This document shows, in pieces, positions 56,008-64,000 of a stretch of DNA of 64,000 nt. The translations under genes were made by a program, and so were the position numbers. The stretch is from Sphingobacteriales bacterium (GTDB taxonomy: Bacteria; Bacteroidota; Bacteroidia; Sphingobacteriales; Sphingobacteriaceae), in contig JANXOD010000035.1 in the NCBI GenBank assembly GCA_025353765.1, positions 183,124 to 247,123 on the forward strand, written 5' to 3'. Every line of letters begins with the position of its first letter. Within the stretch, counting starts at the first letter, position 1. Below the pieces are notes generated by a model, which saw nothing but the letters and a program-made list of their open reading frames with translations, was not told the origin of the DNA and searched no databases.

Positions 56008-56412
56008 ATGAAATATATCAGACTGATCGTTGGATTTTGTTTAATAGTTTCTCTTTGTCAGAGTGCATTTGCACAACATACAGGTAAAGTAGAAGTAATT
56101 AAAGATCCCCAAATAGATAGTCTGATAGCAAAACGGATTGAATTAAATAGATCTTCAAATCTCGGATCTGCTGTTTCAGGTTTCAGATTACAAATTTTCT
56201 CGGGCTCTGATCGTAAAATAGCTTACGAAGAACAGGCACGTTTTAAATCCTTATATCCGGCAATCAAAACATATATTAGCTATATACAACCAAACTATAA
56301 AGTGCGTATTGGTGATTTTCGCACAAAACTGGATGCAGAGAAATTAAAGGATGAACTAAAAAAATACTATCCCACAGTTTTTATTTTCTCTGAAAAAATT
56401 AATCCAAGATAA
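56008..56412 (+). CDS. SPOR domain-containing protein
   Basis: 134 residues from the ATG at 56008, six nt after the secA stop. Signal peptide to ~residue 22 (S-A-F-A-Q). The C-terminal ~70 residues form a SPOR-like domain (F-R-L-Q-I-F-S-G-S, Y-K-V-R-I-G-D-F-R-T-K-L-D-A-E), which binds glycan strands denuded of peptides. Possibly cotranscribed with secA. Small periplasmic or outer-membrane-associated protein. Confidence 0.83.
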   Translation: MKYIRLIVGFCLIVSLCQSAFAQHTGKVEVIKDPQIDSLIAKRIELNRSSNLGSAVSGFRLQIFSGSDRKIAYEEQARFKSLYPAIKTYISYIQPNYKVRIGDFRTKLDAEKLKDELKKYYPTVFIFSEKINPR

Positions 56413-56488
56413 TAAATGATAATTTTCTTATTAAATGAACATATAATTACTTCTTTTTTTAGAGAGAAGATTTGTAAAGCCCATTGCA

Positions 56489-57685
56489 ATGGTAAATGAA
56501 ACTCTAAAGCACAAGATTAGCCAGCTCGCTAATCAAATCCAACAGGATGTGATTAGCAATCGCCAGCATTTACATGCCCATCCGGAATTATCTTTTCATG
56601 AGTATGAAACTTCTGCTTTTGTTGCAGCCAAATTGGATGAATTAGGTATTCCTTATCAAAAAATGGCCGATACCGGATTGGTAGCCTTGATTTCAGGAGA
56701 AAAACCATCTGGAAATGTCGTTGCACTGCGTGCTGATATGGACGCACTTCCAATTATCGAAGCGAATGAAGTCCCTTATAAATCAAAAAATGTGGGAATA
56801 ATGCATGCCTGCGGCCATGATGTACATACTTCGTCTTTACTTGGAACAGCTAAAATACTGAGCGAATTAAAAAGCGAATTTGCAGGAACTGTGAAATTGA
56901 TTTTCCAACCGGCAGAAGAAAAATTACCAGGTGGTGCTAGTGTAATGATTAAAGAAGGGGTATTAGAAAACCCTAAACCTCAGGCAGTGATTGGCCAACA
57001 TGTGATGCCATTGATTGAAGCAGGCAAAGTGGGTTTCCGTTCGGGGAAATATATGGCATCTACAGATGAGATTTATGTTACAGTACACGGTAAAGGCGGA
57101 CATGGTGCACAACCTCAGCAAAATATTGATCCGATTTTAATTGCATCTCATATTATAATAGCGTTGCAACAAATTGTAAGTCGTGTTGCCGATCCCAGAT
57201 TGCCATCTGTTTTGTCTTTCGGTAAAGTGATTGCCAATGGTGCTACCAATGTGATTCCTAATGAGGTATATATGGAAGGTACTTTCCGCACGATGGATGA
57301 AGAGTGGCGTGAAAAAGCGCATCAAAAAATGAAGAAAATGGCCGAGGGTATTGCCGAAGCGATGGGTGGAACCTGCGATTTTAATATAGTTCGAGGTTAT
57401 CCATTTTTAATCAATGAAGAAAAACTAACAGAACAGGTTCGTGGTTTTGCAGAAGAGTATTTAGGTAAAGAAAATGTTCTTGATCTGGATATATGGATGG
57501 CCGCAGAAGATTTTGCATACTATTCTCAGGTTGCGGATGCCTGTTTTTATCGATTAGGAACACGTAATGAAGAAAAAGGAATCATTTCATCGGTGCATAC
57601 ACCTACATTTGATGTGGATGAAAATTCTCTGAATATAAGTACCGGCCTGATGGCTTATATTGCTTTAAAACAGCTAGGGAATTAA
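56489..57685 (+). CDS. M20-family amidohydrolase (N-acyl amino acid/hippurate hydrolase type)
   Basis: 398 residues. M-H-A-C-G-H-D-V-H near residue 107, F-Q-P-A-E-E-K near 147, and I-G-Q-H-V-M-P-L near 170 supply the dinuclear metal ligands; G-K-G-G-H-G-A-Q-P starts the dimerisation domain, and M-A-A-E-D-F-A-Y-Y near 335 the last ligand. Cytoplasmic (no signal peptide). Cleaves N-acyl amino acids; exact substrate open. Followed by a terminator. Confidence 0.93.
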   Translation: MVNETLKHKISQLANQIQQDVISNRQHLHAHPELSFHEYETSAFVAAKLDELGIPYQKMADTGLVALISGEKPSGNVVALRADMDALPIIEANEVPYKSKNVGIMHACGHDVHTSSLLGTAKILSELKSEFAGTVKLIFQPAEEKLPGGASVMIKEGVLENPKPQAVIGQHVMPLIEAGKVGFRSGKYMASTDEIYVTVHGKGGHGAQPQQNIDPILIASHIIIALQQIVSRVADPRLPSVLSFGKVIANGATNVIPNEVYMEGTFRTMDEEWREKAHQKMKKMAEGIAEAMGGTCDFNIVRGYPFLINEEKLTEQVRGFAEEYLGKENVLDLDIWMAAEDFAYYSQVADACFYRLGTRNEEKGIISSVHTPTFDVDENSLNISTGLMAYIALKQLGN

Positions 57686-57707
57686 AGAGAAACTGGAATA
57701 AATTAAT

Positions 57708-57735
57708 GCCTTCTAAGTATTTGGAAGGCTTTTTG
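57708..57735 (+). terminator. Terminator after the amidohydrolase
   Basis: GCCTTC, ten-base loop, GAAGGC, then TTTTTG; 22 nt past the stop and just upstream of the next gene. Confidence 0.75.
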
Positions 57736-57749
57736 TTTAATAATATGCT

Positions 57750-58697
57750 ATGAAAAAAATAATTTTGTCACTCTTTGTGATATTTATATCAAGCCCAAGT
57801 TTCGCACAGCAAATACCTCGTTTTAACCCGGATACTGTTTTAACAATCGTTATAGATTCTGCCGTTTCTATCAAATCTACACGTCTTACAGCAGAATCGT
57901 TCATCCAGGAAATTGTGAACGATACCAGTTTCTACCAGGCTTTTCGTAACATGAAGAAATATAGTTTTAATGCCGAAAATCGCATTTTTACCTATGATAA
58001 AAAGAACAATATAGAAGGAAAGATCTATCGCAAAATTCACCATAATAATAATGGCCCGCACAAAATGGAATATCTGGCTAAGCAGGATACGGGTAAACTT
58101 TATAAAAAGAATGGTAAATATTCGCTGTATACCGTAGAGATGTTTGATTATATTTTTATGAATGCCTACAACTCAGACTTTGTGCCTTCTGCACCTGTGG
58201 CTGGTGCAAAAGGAGAAAGTAATGAATCCTACAAGGATAAATTAAAAACACTCATTTTTAGTCCGGGGAGGCCCATAAAAGGGCTTCCATTTATTGGCAA
58301 TAAGACCCAAATTTTCTCAGCAAATATGCGCCAGTATTACGATTATACGTTTTATAGGGGAACTTACCTGGATTCCATTCCGGTGTATCGTTTTAAAGTG
58401 AGTATAAAACCAGATATATCTGGCTGGACCAAAGACGGCTTAATGATTAAAGAACTAACTACCATTTTTGATATGCGGAACTTTCAGATTTTAGGCCGGT
58501 ATGTGGACATGAAATATAATAATATGCTTTTTGATTTTAATGTCCAGATGAATATTGAGCTTGGTTATTTCGACAATAACGAGGTTTTATTACCCACTAA
58601 AATAACTTACCAGGGGAACTGGGATATACCCTTCAAAAAAGAAGAACGAGCCAGTTTCTTGATTTTGCATAAAGGTTACCAAATGGGAAAGAAATAA
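57750..58697 (+). CDS. Hypothetical secreted protein
   Basis: 315 residues. Signal peptide to ~residue 19 (S-F-A-Q). The body is rich in aromatic strands (Y-Y-D-Y-T-F-Y-R-G-T-Y, I-F-D-M-R-N-F-Q-I-L-G-R-Y, F-N-V-Q-M-N-I-E-L-G-Y), consistent with a beta-rich envelope protein similar to those described only as hypothetical in Bacteroidota. No catalytic motif. Stands alone, convergent with the lipoprotein gene. Confidence 0.75.
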   Translation: MKKIILSLFVIFISSPSFAQQIPRFNPDTVLTIVIDSAVSIKSTRLTAESFIQEIVNDTSFYQAFRNMKKYSFNAENRIFTYDKKNNIEGKIYRKIHHNNNGPHKMEYLAKQDTGKLYKKNGKYSLYTVEMFDYIFMNAYNSDFVPSAPVAGAKGESNESYKDKLKTLIFSPGRPIKGLPFIGNKTQIFSANMRQYYDYTFYRGTYLDSIPVYRFKVSIKPDISGWTKDGLMIKELTTIFDMRNFQILGRYVDMKYNNMLFDFNVQMNIELGYFDNNEVLLPTKITYQGNWDIPFKKEERASFLILHKGYQMGKK

Positions 58698-58753
58698 ACA
58701 AAGCAAAAAGTCCACCTCTTCTAAGACGGCCTTTTCCAATTTTATGCTTTTTA

Positions 58754-59863
58754 TTAATTTTTCACGACAAATAGAGCTTCGGCATCAATATTTTGTGAAC
58801 CATCCAAGCCAGATACTTTTTTACCATTTTTCCAGAGAATACTTCTACGGGACATAGTTTGGGCATCAGTAAAAAATCCGGTTACATACACATTATTTCC
58901 TGCTACCGCTATGGCAGATGTATGTTCATCTGTAGAGCTGGTAGGTAATATAAAAGGGCTACCATTATTCCAGTACATCGCTTTATAAGGAGTTGCTGAA
59001 TAGTCATATCCGGCGATGTACACTTTATTATTACCTACTGCTATACAATTTATGCTCGTACCTGAGCTACCTGTGGTGCCAAGACTATAAAGAGGAGTGA
59101 CAGCAGCAGATATCCCATCGTATTTCCAACACTTTATGGTGTTATTTTCGTACCCACTTATATATACGTTATTACCTGATGTGGCAATGCCCTCACCAAA
59201 AGCATTAAATGTACCATTAGTTAATGGAATGTATGATCCTCCATTTCGCCATATTACAGCAATATTTTTAGAACCATTATATACAATCCCTGTAGTATAT
59301 ATATCATAACCTACTATAGCAATACCATTAGCATAAGTATCATTGCTTTTATAACTCCCTTTGCTTAAGGGTAATGACGTTGATGAATTCCCATTTGCAG
59401 GTACTTTCCAGAATTTAGCAACAGCACTGCTGCCAATACCATCATTTTGATAACCTGCTACATAAATATCTCCTATATCAGATAAAGCAATACTGGTTGC
59501 ATAAGCCTCGGCTTCGCCATCTAATGTTACTTTAATCGGAGTTGTTTTATTTTTCCATAAAAGAACCTGACCGGGGGTTGAAGTAATGTAGCCAACAGAA
59601 TATACGGTATTTCCATTTACTGCTATTGCTGTGACAGAACCTGCAGTATTTGTCATCAGGGTAGTTCTCACACCATTTTTCCAGTAAGCAGGCACTTTTA
59701 AAGTTCCAAAGAAAATTGTTGTATCAACTGATCCGGCTACATATACATCCTCCGTTTTTACAGTTGGTGTGGCTACTTTCTTTTTACAAGATGTTAAGAT
59801 AAGACTAAAGCCCACTAATATAGAAAGTACATAAAGGCTAAAAATTTTTGCTCTTTGTGACAT
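58754..59863 (-). CDS. Lipoprotein with tandem propeller-like repeats
   Basis: 369 residues from the ATG at 59863, chosen because the -7 box at 59894-59901 would put the transcript start just before it; ATG 59881 is an alternative. Lipobox L-T-S-C (Cys26) followed by K-K-K. About seven to eight repeats of x-N-x-V-Y-V-A-G-Y/F-x-x-x-x-x-x-x-A-x-Y-W-K-N-G build a likely beta propeller. No T9SS sorting domain is present; the protein should be lipid-anchored. Function unknown. Confidence 0.8.
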   Translation of the reverse strand: MSQRAKIFSLYVLSILVGFSLILTSCKKKVATPTVKTEDVYVAGSVDTTIFFGTLKVPAYWKNGVRTTLMTNTAGSVTAIAVNGNTVYSVGYITSTPGQVLLWKNKTTPIKVTLDGEAEAYATSIALSDIGDIYVAGYQNDGIGSSAVAKFWKVPANGNSSTSLPLSKGSYKSNDTYANGIAIVGYDIYTTGIVYNGSKNIAVIWRNGGSYIPLTNGTFNAFGEGIATSGNNVYISGYENNTIKCWKYDGISAAVTPLYSLGTTGSSGTSINCIAVGNNKVYIAGYDYSATPYKAMYWNNGSPFILPTSSTDEHTSAIAVAGNNVYVTGFFTDAQTMSRRSILWKNGKKVSGLDGSQNIDAEALFVVKN

Positions 59864-59893
59864 AGGGGTTTGATTGTTCATCTTTACTATTAA

Positions 59894-59901
59894 CAAAGAT
59901 A
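59894..59901 (-). promoter_or_regulatory. -7 box of the propeller lipoprotein gene
   Basis: Minus-strand TATCTTTG (TAnnTTTG), 30 nt before ATG 59863. Back to back with the dnaG box at 59931-59938. Confidence 0.5.
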
Positions 59902-59930
59902 ACGCCAATTAGCTAATTAACTTATTTCCT

Positions 59931-59938
59931 TACTTTTG
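59931..59938 (+). promoter_or_regulatory. -7 box of dnaG
   Basis: TACTTTTG, exact TAnnTTTG match, 27 nt before the dnaG TTG start; divergent from the lipoprotein promoter. Confidence 0.5.
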
Positions 59939-59965
59939 TTTTAGAGTTCACCGAAAATAAATACA

Positions 59966-61882
59966 TTGATTCCACAGGAAACCGTCGATAAAATTATTGA
60001 AACATCACGTATTGAGGATGTTGTTGGCGATTTCGTGTCTTTAAAAAGACGTGGAACCAGTCTAATTGGCTTATGTCCCTTTCATAATGAAAAGACTCCC
60101 TCCTTTCACGTTTCGGTAGGAAAAGGAATTTACAAATGCTTTGGCTGCGGTAAAGGTGGCGATGTGGTTCGTTTTATCATGGATCATGAAACAGCTTCTT
60201 ATCCTGAAGCTTTGCGTTATCTCGCCAATAAATACAGTATAGAAATTGAAGAGGTCGAAAATTCACCCGAAGAACAATTGGTGAATGATCGTCGTGAGAG
60301 TTTATATATTGTTTCTGCCTGGGCCGGCAAGTTCTTTCAGCAGCAAATGACAGAAAGTGAAGAGGGAAAAGCCATTGGTTTAAGTTATTTTAAGGAGCGT
60401 GGTTTTCGGGATGATATCATCAGTAAATTTGAATTGGGCTATTCGCCCGATGGCTGGGATGCTTTAACTCAAAAGGCCATAGCCGAAGGTTATAATATTG
60501 AATTTCTAGAAGAAACAGGCTTAACCATCCGTAAAGATGGCGAAAAACTATATGATCGTTTTCGCGGCCGTGTTATTTTCCCTATTCATAGTTTTACGGG
60601 TCGTGTACTAGGTTTTGGTGGTCGCACGCTTAAAACAGATAAGGCTGTACCCAAATATGTGAATTCGCCAGAGAGCGATATTTATCATAAATCGAATGTT
60701 CTATACGGATTGTTTTTCGCTAAGAAAGCCATACGTGAAGAGGATAATTGCTATTTGGTAGAGGGCTATGCCGATGTTTTATCTGTACACCAGGCAGGAA
60801 TTGAAAATGTGGTGGCTTCATCAGGTACATCCTTAACTACAGAACAGATCCGCTTAATTGGCCGGTTTACAAAAAACATAACCATATTGTATGATGGGGA
60901 TGATGCCGGTATAAAAGCGTCATTACGTGGACTGGATATGATCCTGGAAGAAGGCCTTAACGTAAAGGTGGTCCTTTTTCCTGATGGAGATGACCCGGAT
61001 TCTTATGTTCAAAAGTTTGGGAGCGCTGCTTTTAAAACCCATATAGAGCAAAGTAAAAAAGATTTTATCCTGTATAAAACGACCATCCTGTTAAAAGATG
61101 CAGGCACGGATCCCATTAAAAGAGCAGGAGTAATTCGGGAAGTGGTGGAAAGTATTTCAAAAATACCTGATGGCATAAAGGCATCTGTTTTTGTGCGGGA
61201 ATGCAGTTCTTTACTTCAAATTGAAGAACGGATCCTGATTTCGGAATTGAATAAAATGCGCTTAGATAAATCAAAGCGTAATAATCCTTCGCAAAAACCA
61301 ATCCCTGTTGAACTGCCAGCTGAAGAGCTAGATGAATTGCCTGCGTTTACACATACGGATGAATACCAGGAAAAAGAAATCATCCGTTTGCTCATCAATT
61401 ATGGTCACGAGCAGGTGAATTGGGATGGAATTACAGATACTTACATTGCGCCTTATGTGATTGCAAATCTCGCTGATGTAGAATTTGAACATCCAGAATG
61501 CCGTTTAATCATTGATATATACAAAGCGAAACTGGAAGAAGGTGAATTGCCAACCAACCAGGAGTTTATTAAACATAGCAATCGTAAAATTGCAGATATG
61601 ACCATATCATTGGTTTCATCACCCTATATTTTAAGTGAGAACTGGTACGCCAAGCGAAAGATCTATGTGAGAAATGAAAAGGAAAATCTCCGGGCTACTA
61701 TTCTTGGCGGGATCTTCCATCTCAAAAAACAAAAAGTAGAACTCATTCTGAAAAACATCCGTGAAGAGATTCAGCAGGAGAACGATGCGGATAACCAGGC
61801 TATTTTGATGAAGCGCTATATGCAGGTAAAAGAAGTAGAAAAAGGGATCTCCATTTTCCTGGGATCGGTGATTCTTAAATAA
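59966..61882 (+). CDS. dnaG: DNA primase
   Basis: 638 residues with a TTG start (59966) followed by I-P-Q-E-T-V; the family begins here and there is no nearby ATG. CHC2 zinc finger C-P-F-H-N-E-K-T-P-S-F ... C-F-G-C-G near residues 39-66, TOPRIM motifs L-V-E-G-Y-A-D-V and L-Y-D-G-D-D-A-G. Synthesises primers for replication. Its last base overlaps the yraN ATG (TAATG), so the two are translationally coupled. Confidence 0.96.
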   Translation: MIPQETVDKIIETSRIEDVVGDFVSLKRRGTSLIGLCPFHNEKTPSFHVSVGKGIYKCFGCGKGGDVVRFIMDHETASYPEALRYLANKYSIEIEEVENSPEEQLVNDRRESLYIVSAWAGKFFQQQMTESEEGKAIGLSYFKERGFRDDIISKFELGYSPDGWDALTQKAIAEGYNIEFLEETGLTIRKDGEKLYDRFRGRVIFPIHSFTGRVLGFGGRTLKTDKAVPKYVNSPESDIYHKSNVLYGLFFAKKAIREEDNCYLVEGYADVLSVHQAGIENVVASSGTSLTTEQIRLIGRFTKNITILYDGDDAGIKASLRGLDMILEEGLNVKVVLFPDGDDPDSYVQKFGSAAFKTHIEQSKKDFILYKTTILLKDAGTDPIKRAGVIREVVESISKIPDGIKASVFVRECSSLLQIEERILISELNKMRLDKSKRNNPSQKPIPVELPAEELDELPAFTHTDEYQEKEIIRLLINYGHEQVNWDGITDTYIAPYVIANLADVEFEHPECRLIIDIYKAKLEEGELPTNQEFIKHSNRKIADMTISLVSSPYILSENWYAKRKIYVRNEKENLRATILGGIFHLKKQKVELILKNIREEIQQENDADNQAILMKRYMQVKEVEKGISIFLGSVILK

Positions 61883-62247
61883 TGGCTCAGCATAATACTT
61901 TTGGACAACAAGGTGAATTATTAGCTAAAGAATACCTGGAAAAATCTGGTTACGAAATATTTGATGAGAACTGGACGTTTGGGAAATCAGAAATTGATCT
62001 GATCGTTTATAAAGACGGACTGATCATCTTTGCAGAAGTAAAAACCAGAAGTGGTAATGTCTTTGGTGAGCCTGAAGATTTTGTAGATCAGGCCAAACAA
62101 AAACAGATGGTTTTGGCAGCAGAGGAATATATTCACATTATGAATCATCAAGGTGAAATCCGGTTTGATATTATTTCTATTCTATTTGATAAATCAGGGA
62201 AACATACATTGAACCATATTGAAGATGCATTTTGGCCTGAAGGATAA
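61882..62247 (+). CDS. YraN family (UPF0102) nuclease-fold protein
   Basis: 121 residues. Q-G-E-L-L-A-K-E-Y-L, then E-I-D-L-I-V and I-I-F-A-E-V-K-T-R-S (D...E-x-K nuclease core), as in the YraN family of Holliday-junction-resolvase-like proteins. Coupled to dnaG by TAATG. Activity is not established for the family. Confidence 0.93.
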   Translation: MAQHNTFGQQGELLAKEYLEKSGYEIFDENWTFGKSEIDLIVYKDGLIIFAEVKTRSGNVFGEPEDFVDQAKQKQMVLAAEEYIHIMNHQGEIRFDIISILFDKSGKHTLNHIEDAFWPEG

Positions 62248-62285
62248 AAGCTAAATTGTATCTTGCAACTATTAAAAATTTTCAA

Positions 62286-63353
62286 ATGCGCATCCATCTA
62301 AAATACATTGCTCTTATTGGTATCTTTTTTTCTTTCCATTGTACTAATGATAAAAAAGGAAATCCCACAACCGCAACCTGGACTAAACCTGAAGCAGGTA
62401 CTGCCTTTAACCTTGGGGATAAGGTAGTTTTAGAGCTTCAGCTTCCGGATGGTAAAGTGGATTCCATTGTATATTATGCAGATACTGTGAAACTGGTAAA
62501 AGCATTGGACAGTAAACCGGTAACGGTCAATACAGATAGTTTGCCCTTAGGGATCCGCTCTATAACTGCAAAAATATATCAGGCTGGATCAAAACCCGAT
62601 GAAGCGACCACCAATATTGTATTAAAATCTAAACTGATCCCAAAGAAATTTGGATACCAGGTAAAACAGGTTTTTAAGCATGATACCGCATCTTTTACCG
62701 AAGGCTTAGAGTTTCATAACGGTTCTTTTTATGAAAGCGATGGAGGAAACGATGATAATATCGGATATTCCAGTTTGAGGCGGGTGGAACCATCTACCGG
62801 AAAGGTTTTGCAGAAAACAGATATCGATAAAAAGATCTTTGCAGAAGGGATCGCCATCATTGGCGACAAAATTTTGCAGTTAACTTATAAAGAAAATATA
62901 GGTTTTGTGTATGATCTTAAAACCTTAAAACTCATCAAACAATTCGCTTGTCAGTATCCCCGTGAGGGATGGGGTTTATGTTTTGACGGGAAGAAAATTT
63001 ACAATTCGGATGGTACGAATAATATCTATTTCCTGAATAAAGACACTTATAAACAAGAAGGATATATAGAAGTATACGACCAGAACGGACCGGTGCAGAA
63101 TTTAAATGAATTGGAATATATAGACGGGAGATTGTATGCGAATATTTGGCAAACTGAAAGGGTAGTAATTATCAATCCTAAAAACGGACAGGTAACCGGT
63201 GAAGTAGACTTAACTCAACTATACCCTCAGGAAAAACGGAATGCCAAAGCTGATGTGATGAATGGAATAGCTTATGATAAGAAAACAAAGCGTCTCTTTG
63301 TGACCGGGAAAAAGTGGGATAAATTATTTGAAATCACTTTAGTTAATAATTGA
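62286..63353 (+). CDS. Glutaminyl-peptide cyclotransferase (plant-type fold)
   Basis: 355 residues from ATG 62286, where a short lipoprotein signal ends F-S-F-H-C (Cys at residue ~20). The N-terminal Ig-like part (~35-125) precedes a five-bladed propeller with F-T-E-G-L-E-F, Y-E-S-D-G, G-W-G-L-C-F-D-G and L-N-E-L-E-Y-I-D-G, the glutaminyl cyclotransferase (PF05096) pattern. It would cyclise N-terminal Gln to pyroglutamate on exported proteins, a step linked in Bacteroidota to secreted proteins starting with Gln after signal cleavage (many here end their signal in A-Q). Confidence 0.88.
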   Translation: MRIHLKYIALIGIFFSFHCTNDKKGNPTTATWTKPEAGTAFNLGDKVVLELQLPDGKVDSIVYYADTVKLVKALDSKPVTVNTDSLPLGIRSITAKIYQAGSKPDEATTNIVLKSKLIPKKFGYQVKQVFKHDTASFTEGLEFHNGSFYESDGGNDDNIGYSSLRRVEPSTGKVLQKTDIDKKIFAEGIAIIGDKILQLTYKENIGFVYDLKTLKLIKQFACQYPREGWGLCFDGKKIYNSDGTNNIYFLNKDTYKQEGYIEVYDQNGPVQNLNELEYIDGRLYANIWQTERVVIINPKNGQVTGEVDLTQLYPQEKRNAKADVMNGIAYDKKTKRLFVTGKKWDKLFEITLVNN

Positions 63354-63358
63354 CAGGT

Positions 63359-63811
63359 ATGAAACTTCAAAACGCAATGTTTGGTGTAATTGCTGCCATT
63401 GGAATATTGGGCGGTATGGGTTGGGGTATCAAAAATTATATCTTTTATCAAAAATCTGTTCCGGTTGTAGGTACTGTTATCAGTGTAGCGCATAATTCCT
63501 ATTATGATACACGATCACATAGTATGCGCTATTATGATTATCCCCTTATTCAGTTTACTGCAAATGATGGGAAGAAATATAAATTCTATGGAACGGCTTC
63601 TATCAATATGACAGGATATGATGTGGATGTGCTCTATCAAAAAGATGATCCTTCAAAAGCCTCCGAAAACTCCCTGATCATATGGCTATATCCTTTAGTG
63701 GTATTTTTTGTAGGATTGATTTTTATGTATGTCACTTATGTGAATGTGAATGCAGGAAGACAGATTAAAAGAGAAATGGCAGAGGATGCGAAGGATTTAG
63801 AGGATGATTGA
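63359..63811 (+). CDS. DUF3592 membrane protein
   Basis: 150 residues from ATG 63359 (a TTG at 63350 lies inside the previous stop region). Two membrane helices (~5-25 and ~112-135) bracket an extracytoplasmic beta domain with V-P-V-V-G-T-V-I-S-V and Y-P-L-I-Q-F-T-A-N-D-G-K-K-Y, the DUF3592 pattern. Function unknown. Same strand as the cyclotransferase, 5 nt after its stop. Confidence 0.8.
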   Translation: MKLQNAMFGVIAAIGILGGMGWGIKNYIFYQKSVPVVGTVISVAHNSYYDTRSHSMRYYDYPLIQFTANDGKKYKFYGTASINMTGYDVDVLYQKDDPSKASENSLIIWLYPLVVFFVGLIFMYVTYVNVNAGRQIKREMAEDAKDLEDD

Positions 63812-63826
63812 CATATAACCGTCTAA

Positions 63827-63914
63827 CCACCTCCGCCAGCGGAGGACATGCTCTTTCTCTCCTCCGCTGGCGGAGGTGGATTGTGCAGTGCAGCGGAACA
63901 AGACGGAGGTGGTT
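63827..63914. repeat. Large palindromic intergenic element with alternative pairings
   Basis: A perfect 20-base arm (63827-63846) pairs with 63860-63879 around a 13-base loop; the core is CCTCCGCCAGCGGAGG, itself a palindrome. In addition AACCACCTCCG at 63825-63835 can pair with CGGAGGTGGTT at 63904-63914, giving a competing outer fold. GC-rich in an AT-rich setting; matches the type of CCTCCGCxxGCGGAGG elements seen repeatedly in Sphingobacteriia. Confidence 0.88.
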
Positions 63915-63929
63915 AAGCATTAAACTAAA

Positions 63930-64000
63930 TCACCTTCCTTCCATCCAATCCTCTAAAACCCCAATCACTCCATTTATATCCTCTAGAACTTCCTCATCCT
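63930..64000 (-). CDS. Tail of a DUF559-like (endonuclease-fold) protein, cut by window edge
   Basis: On the minus strand the last 22 codons before TGA (63930-63932) read E-E-V-L-E-D-I-N-G-V-I-G-V-L-E-D-W-M-E-G-R, like the end of DUF559 proteins (x-N-E-E-V-L-x-N-I-x-G-V-L), a very-short-patch-repair-like endonuclease fold. Too short to be sure. Such genes often sit next to the palindromic element seen here. Confidence 0.5.
   Translation of the reverse strand, partial: DEEVLEDINGVIGVLEDWMEGR

Overview
The window is a chromosomal segment of a low-GC Bacteroidota, most likely class Sphingobacteriia. The evidence is several secreted proteins with type IX secretion (T9SS) type A sorting domains, lipoproteins with Bacteroidota-style lipoboxes, a long SecA of 1100 residues, TAnnTTTG promoter boxes in place of the E. 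coli -10, several TTG/GTG starts, and a typical gene set (LptE-SecG operon, YtxH/holin-like/AI-2E block, CD225-DUF2752 pair, DUF5777-YceI pair). No rRNA, tRNA, CRISPR array, insertion sequence or prophage was seen.

Layout. 1-9 kb: Rieske-like end, DUF5777 barrel and YceI; histidine ammonia-lyase; YihY membrane protein; retropepsin-like/PDZ protease; LEA-like lipoprotein; a large Met-zincin. 9-14.5 kb: a two-gene secreted unit on the minus strand (tandem M4-type protease-like protein plus a cohesin-like T9SS protein), much of it visibly more GC-rich than its surroundings. 15-23.7 kb: envelope genes (YtxH, holin-like, AI-2E family), acyl-CoA enzymes, a B12-binding subunit, GlnRS, ClpS, RidA and dCTP deaminase, with a 42-bp tandem repeat array upstream of glnS. 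23.7-29.5 kb: PPTase, LipB, SGNH lipoprotein, CD225/DUF2752, then a small membrane protein, a CPBP protein and two short/extended-chain reductases in a tight operon. 29.6-36.7 kb: GroES-GroEL, then a five-gene operon miaB - sigma-54 activator - lptE - TPR-like - secG with a candidate promoter and a clear terminator. 36.8-42.5 kb: AsmA-like protein, IlvE, tryptophan dioxygenase, CrcB, and a SerB phosphatase fused to a SerA remnant. 42.7-51.2 kb: three T9SS cargo proteins with different repeat folds, an epimerase and a ureohydrolase-fold protein with a degraded metal site. 51.2-64 kb: PurD, SecA, SPOR, M20 amidohydrolase, envelope proteins, DnaG-YraN, glutaminyl cyclase, DUF3592, and a palindromic repeat next to the tail of a DUF559-like gene.

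Most of the window is housekeeping and envelope biology. The most notable points are: the tandem M4 protein whose second peptidase domain has lost its zinc ligands and whose gene changes base composition part-way; the SerB-SerA fusion in which the dehydrogenase NAD-binding domain is gone but the serine-sensing ACT domain remains; an intergenic palindromic repeat read in frame inside miaB; the shifted Rieske ligand spacing at the left edge; and a small membrane ORF overlapping the CPBP gene. All functional statements come from motif recognition by eye; no database search was run.
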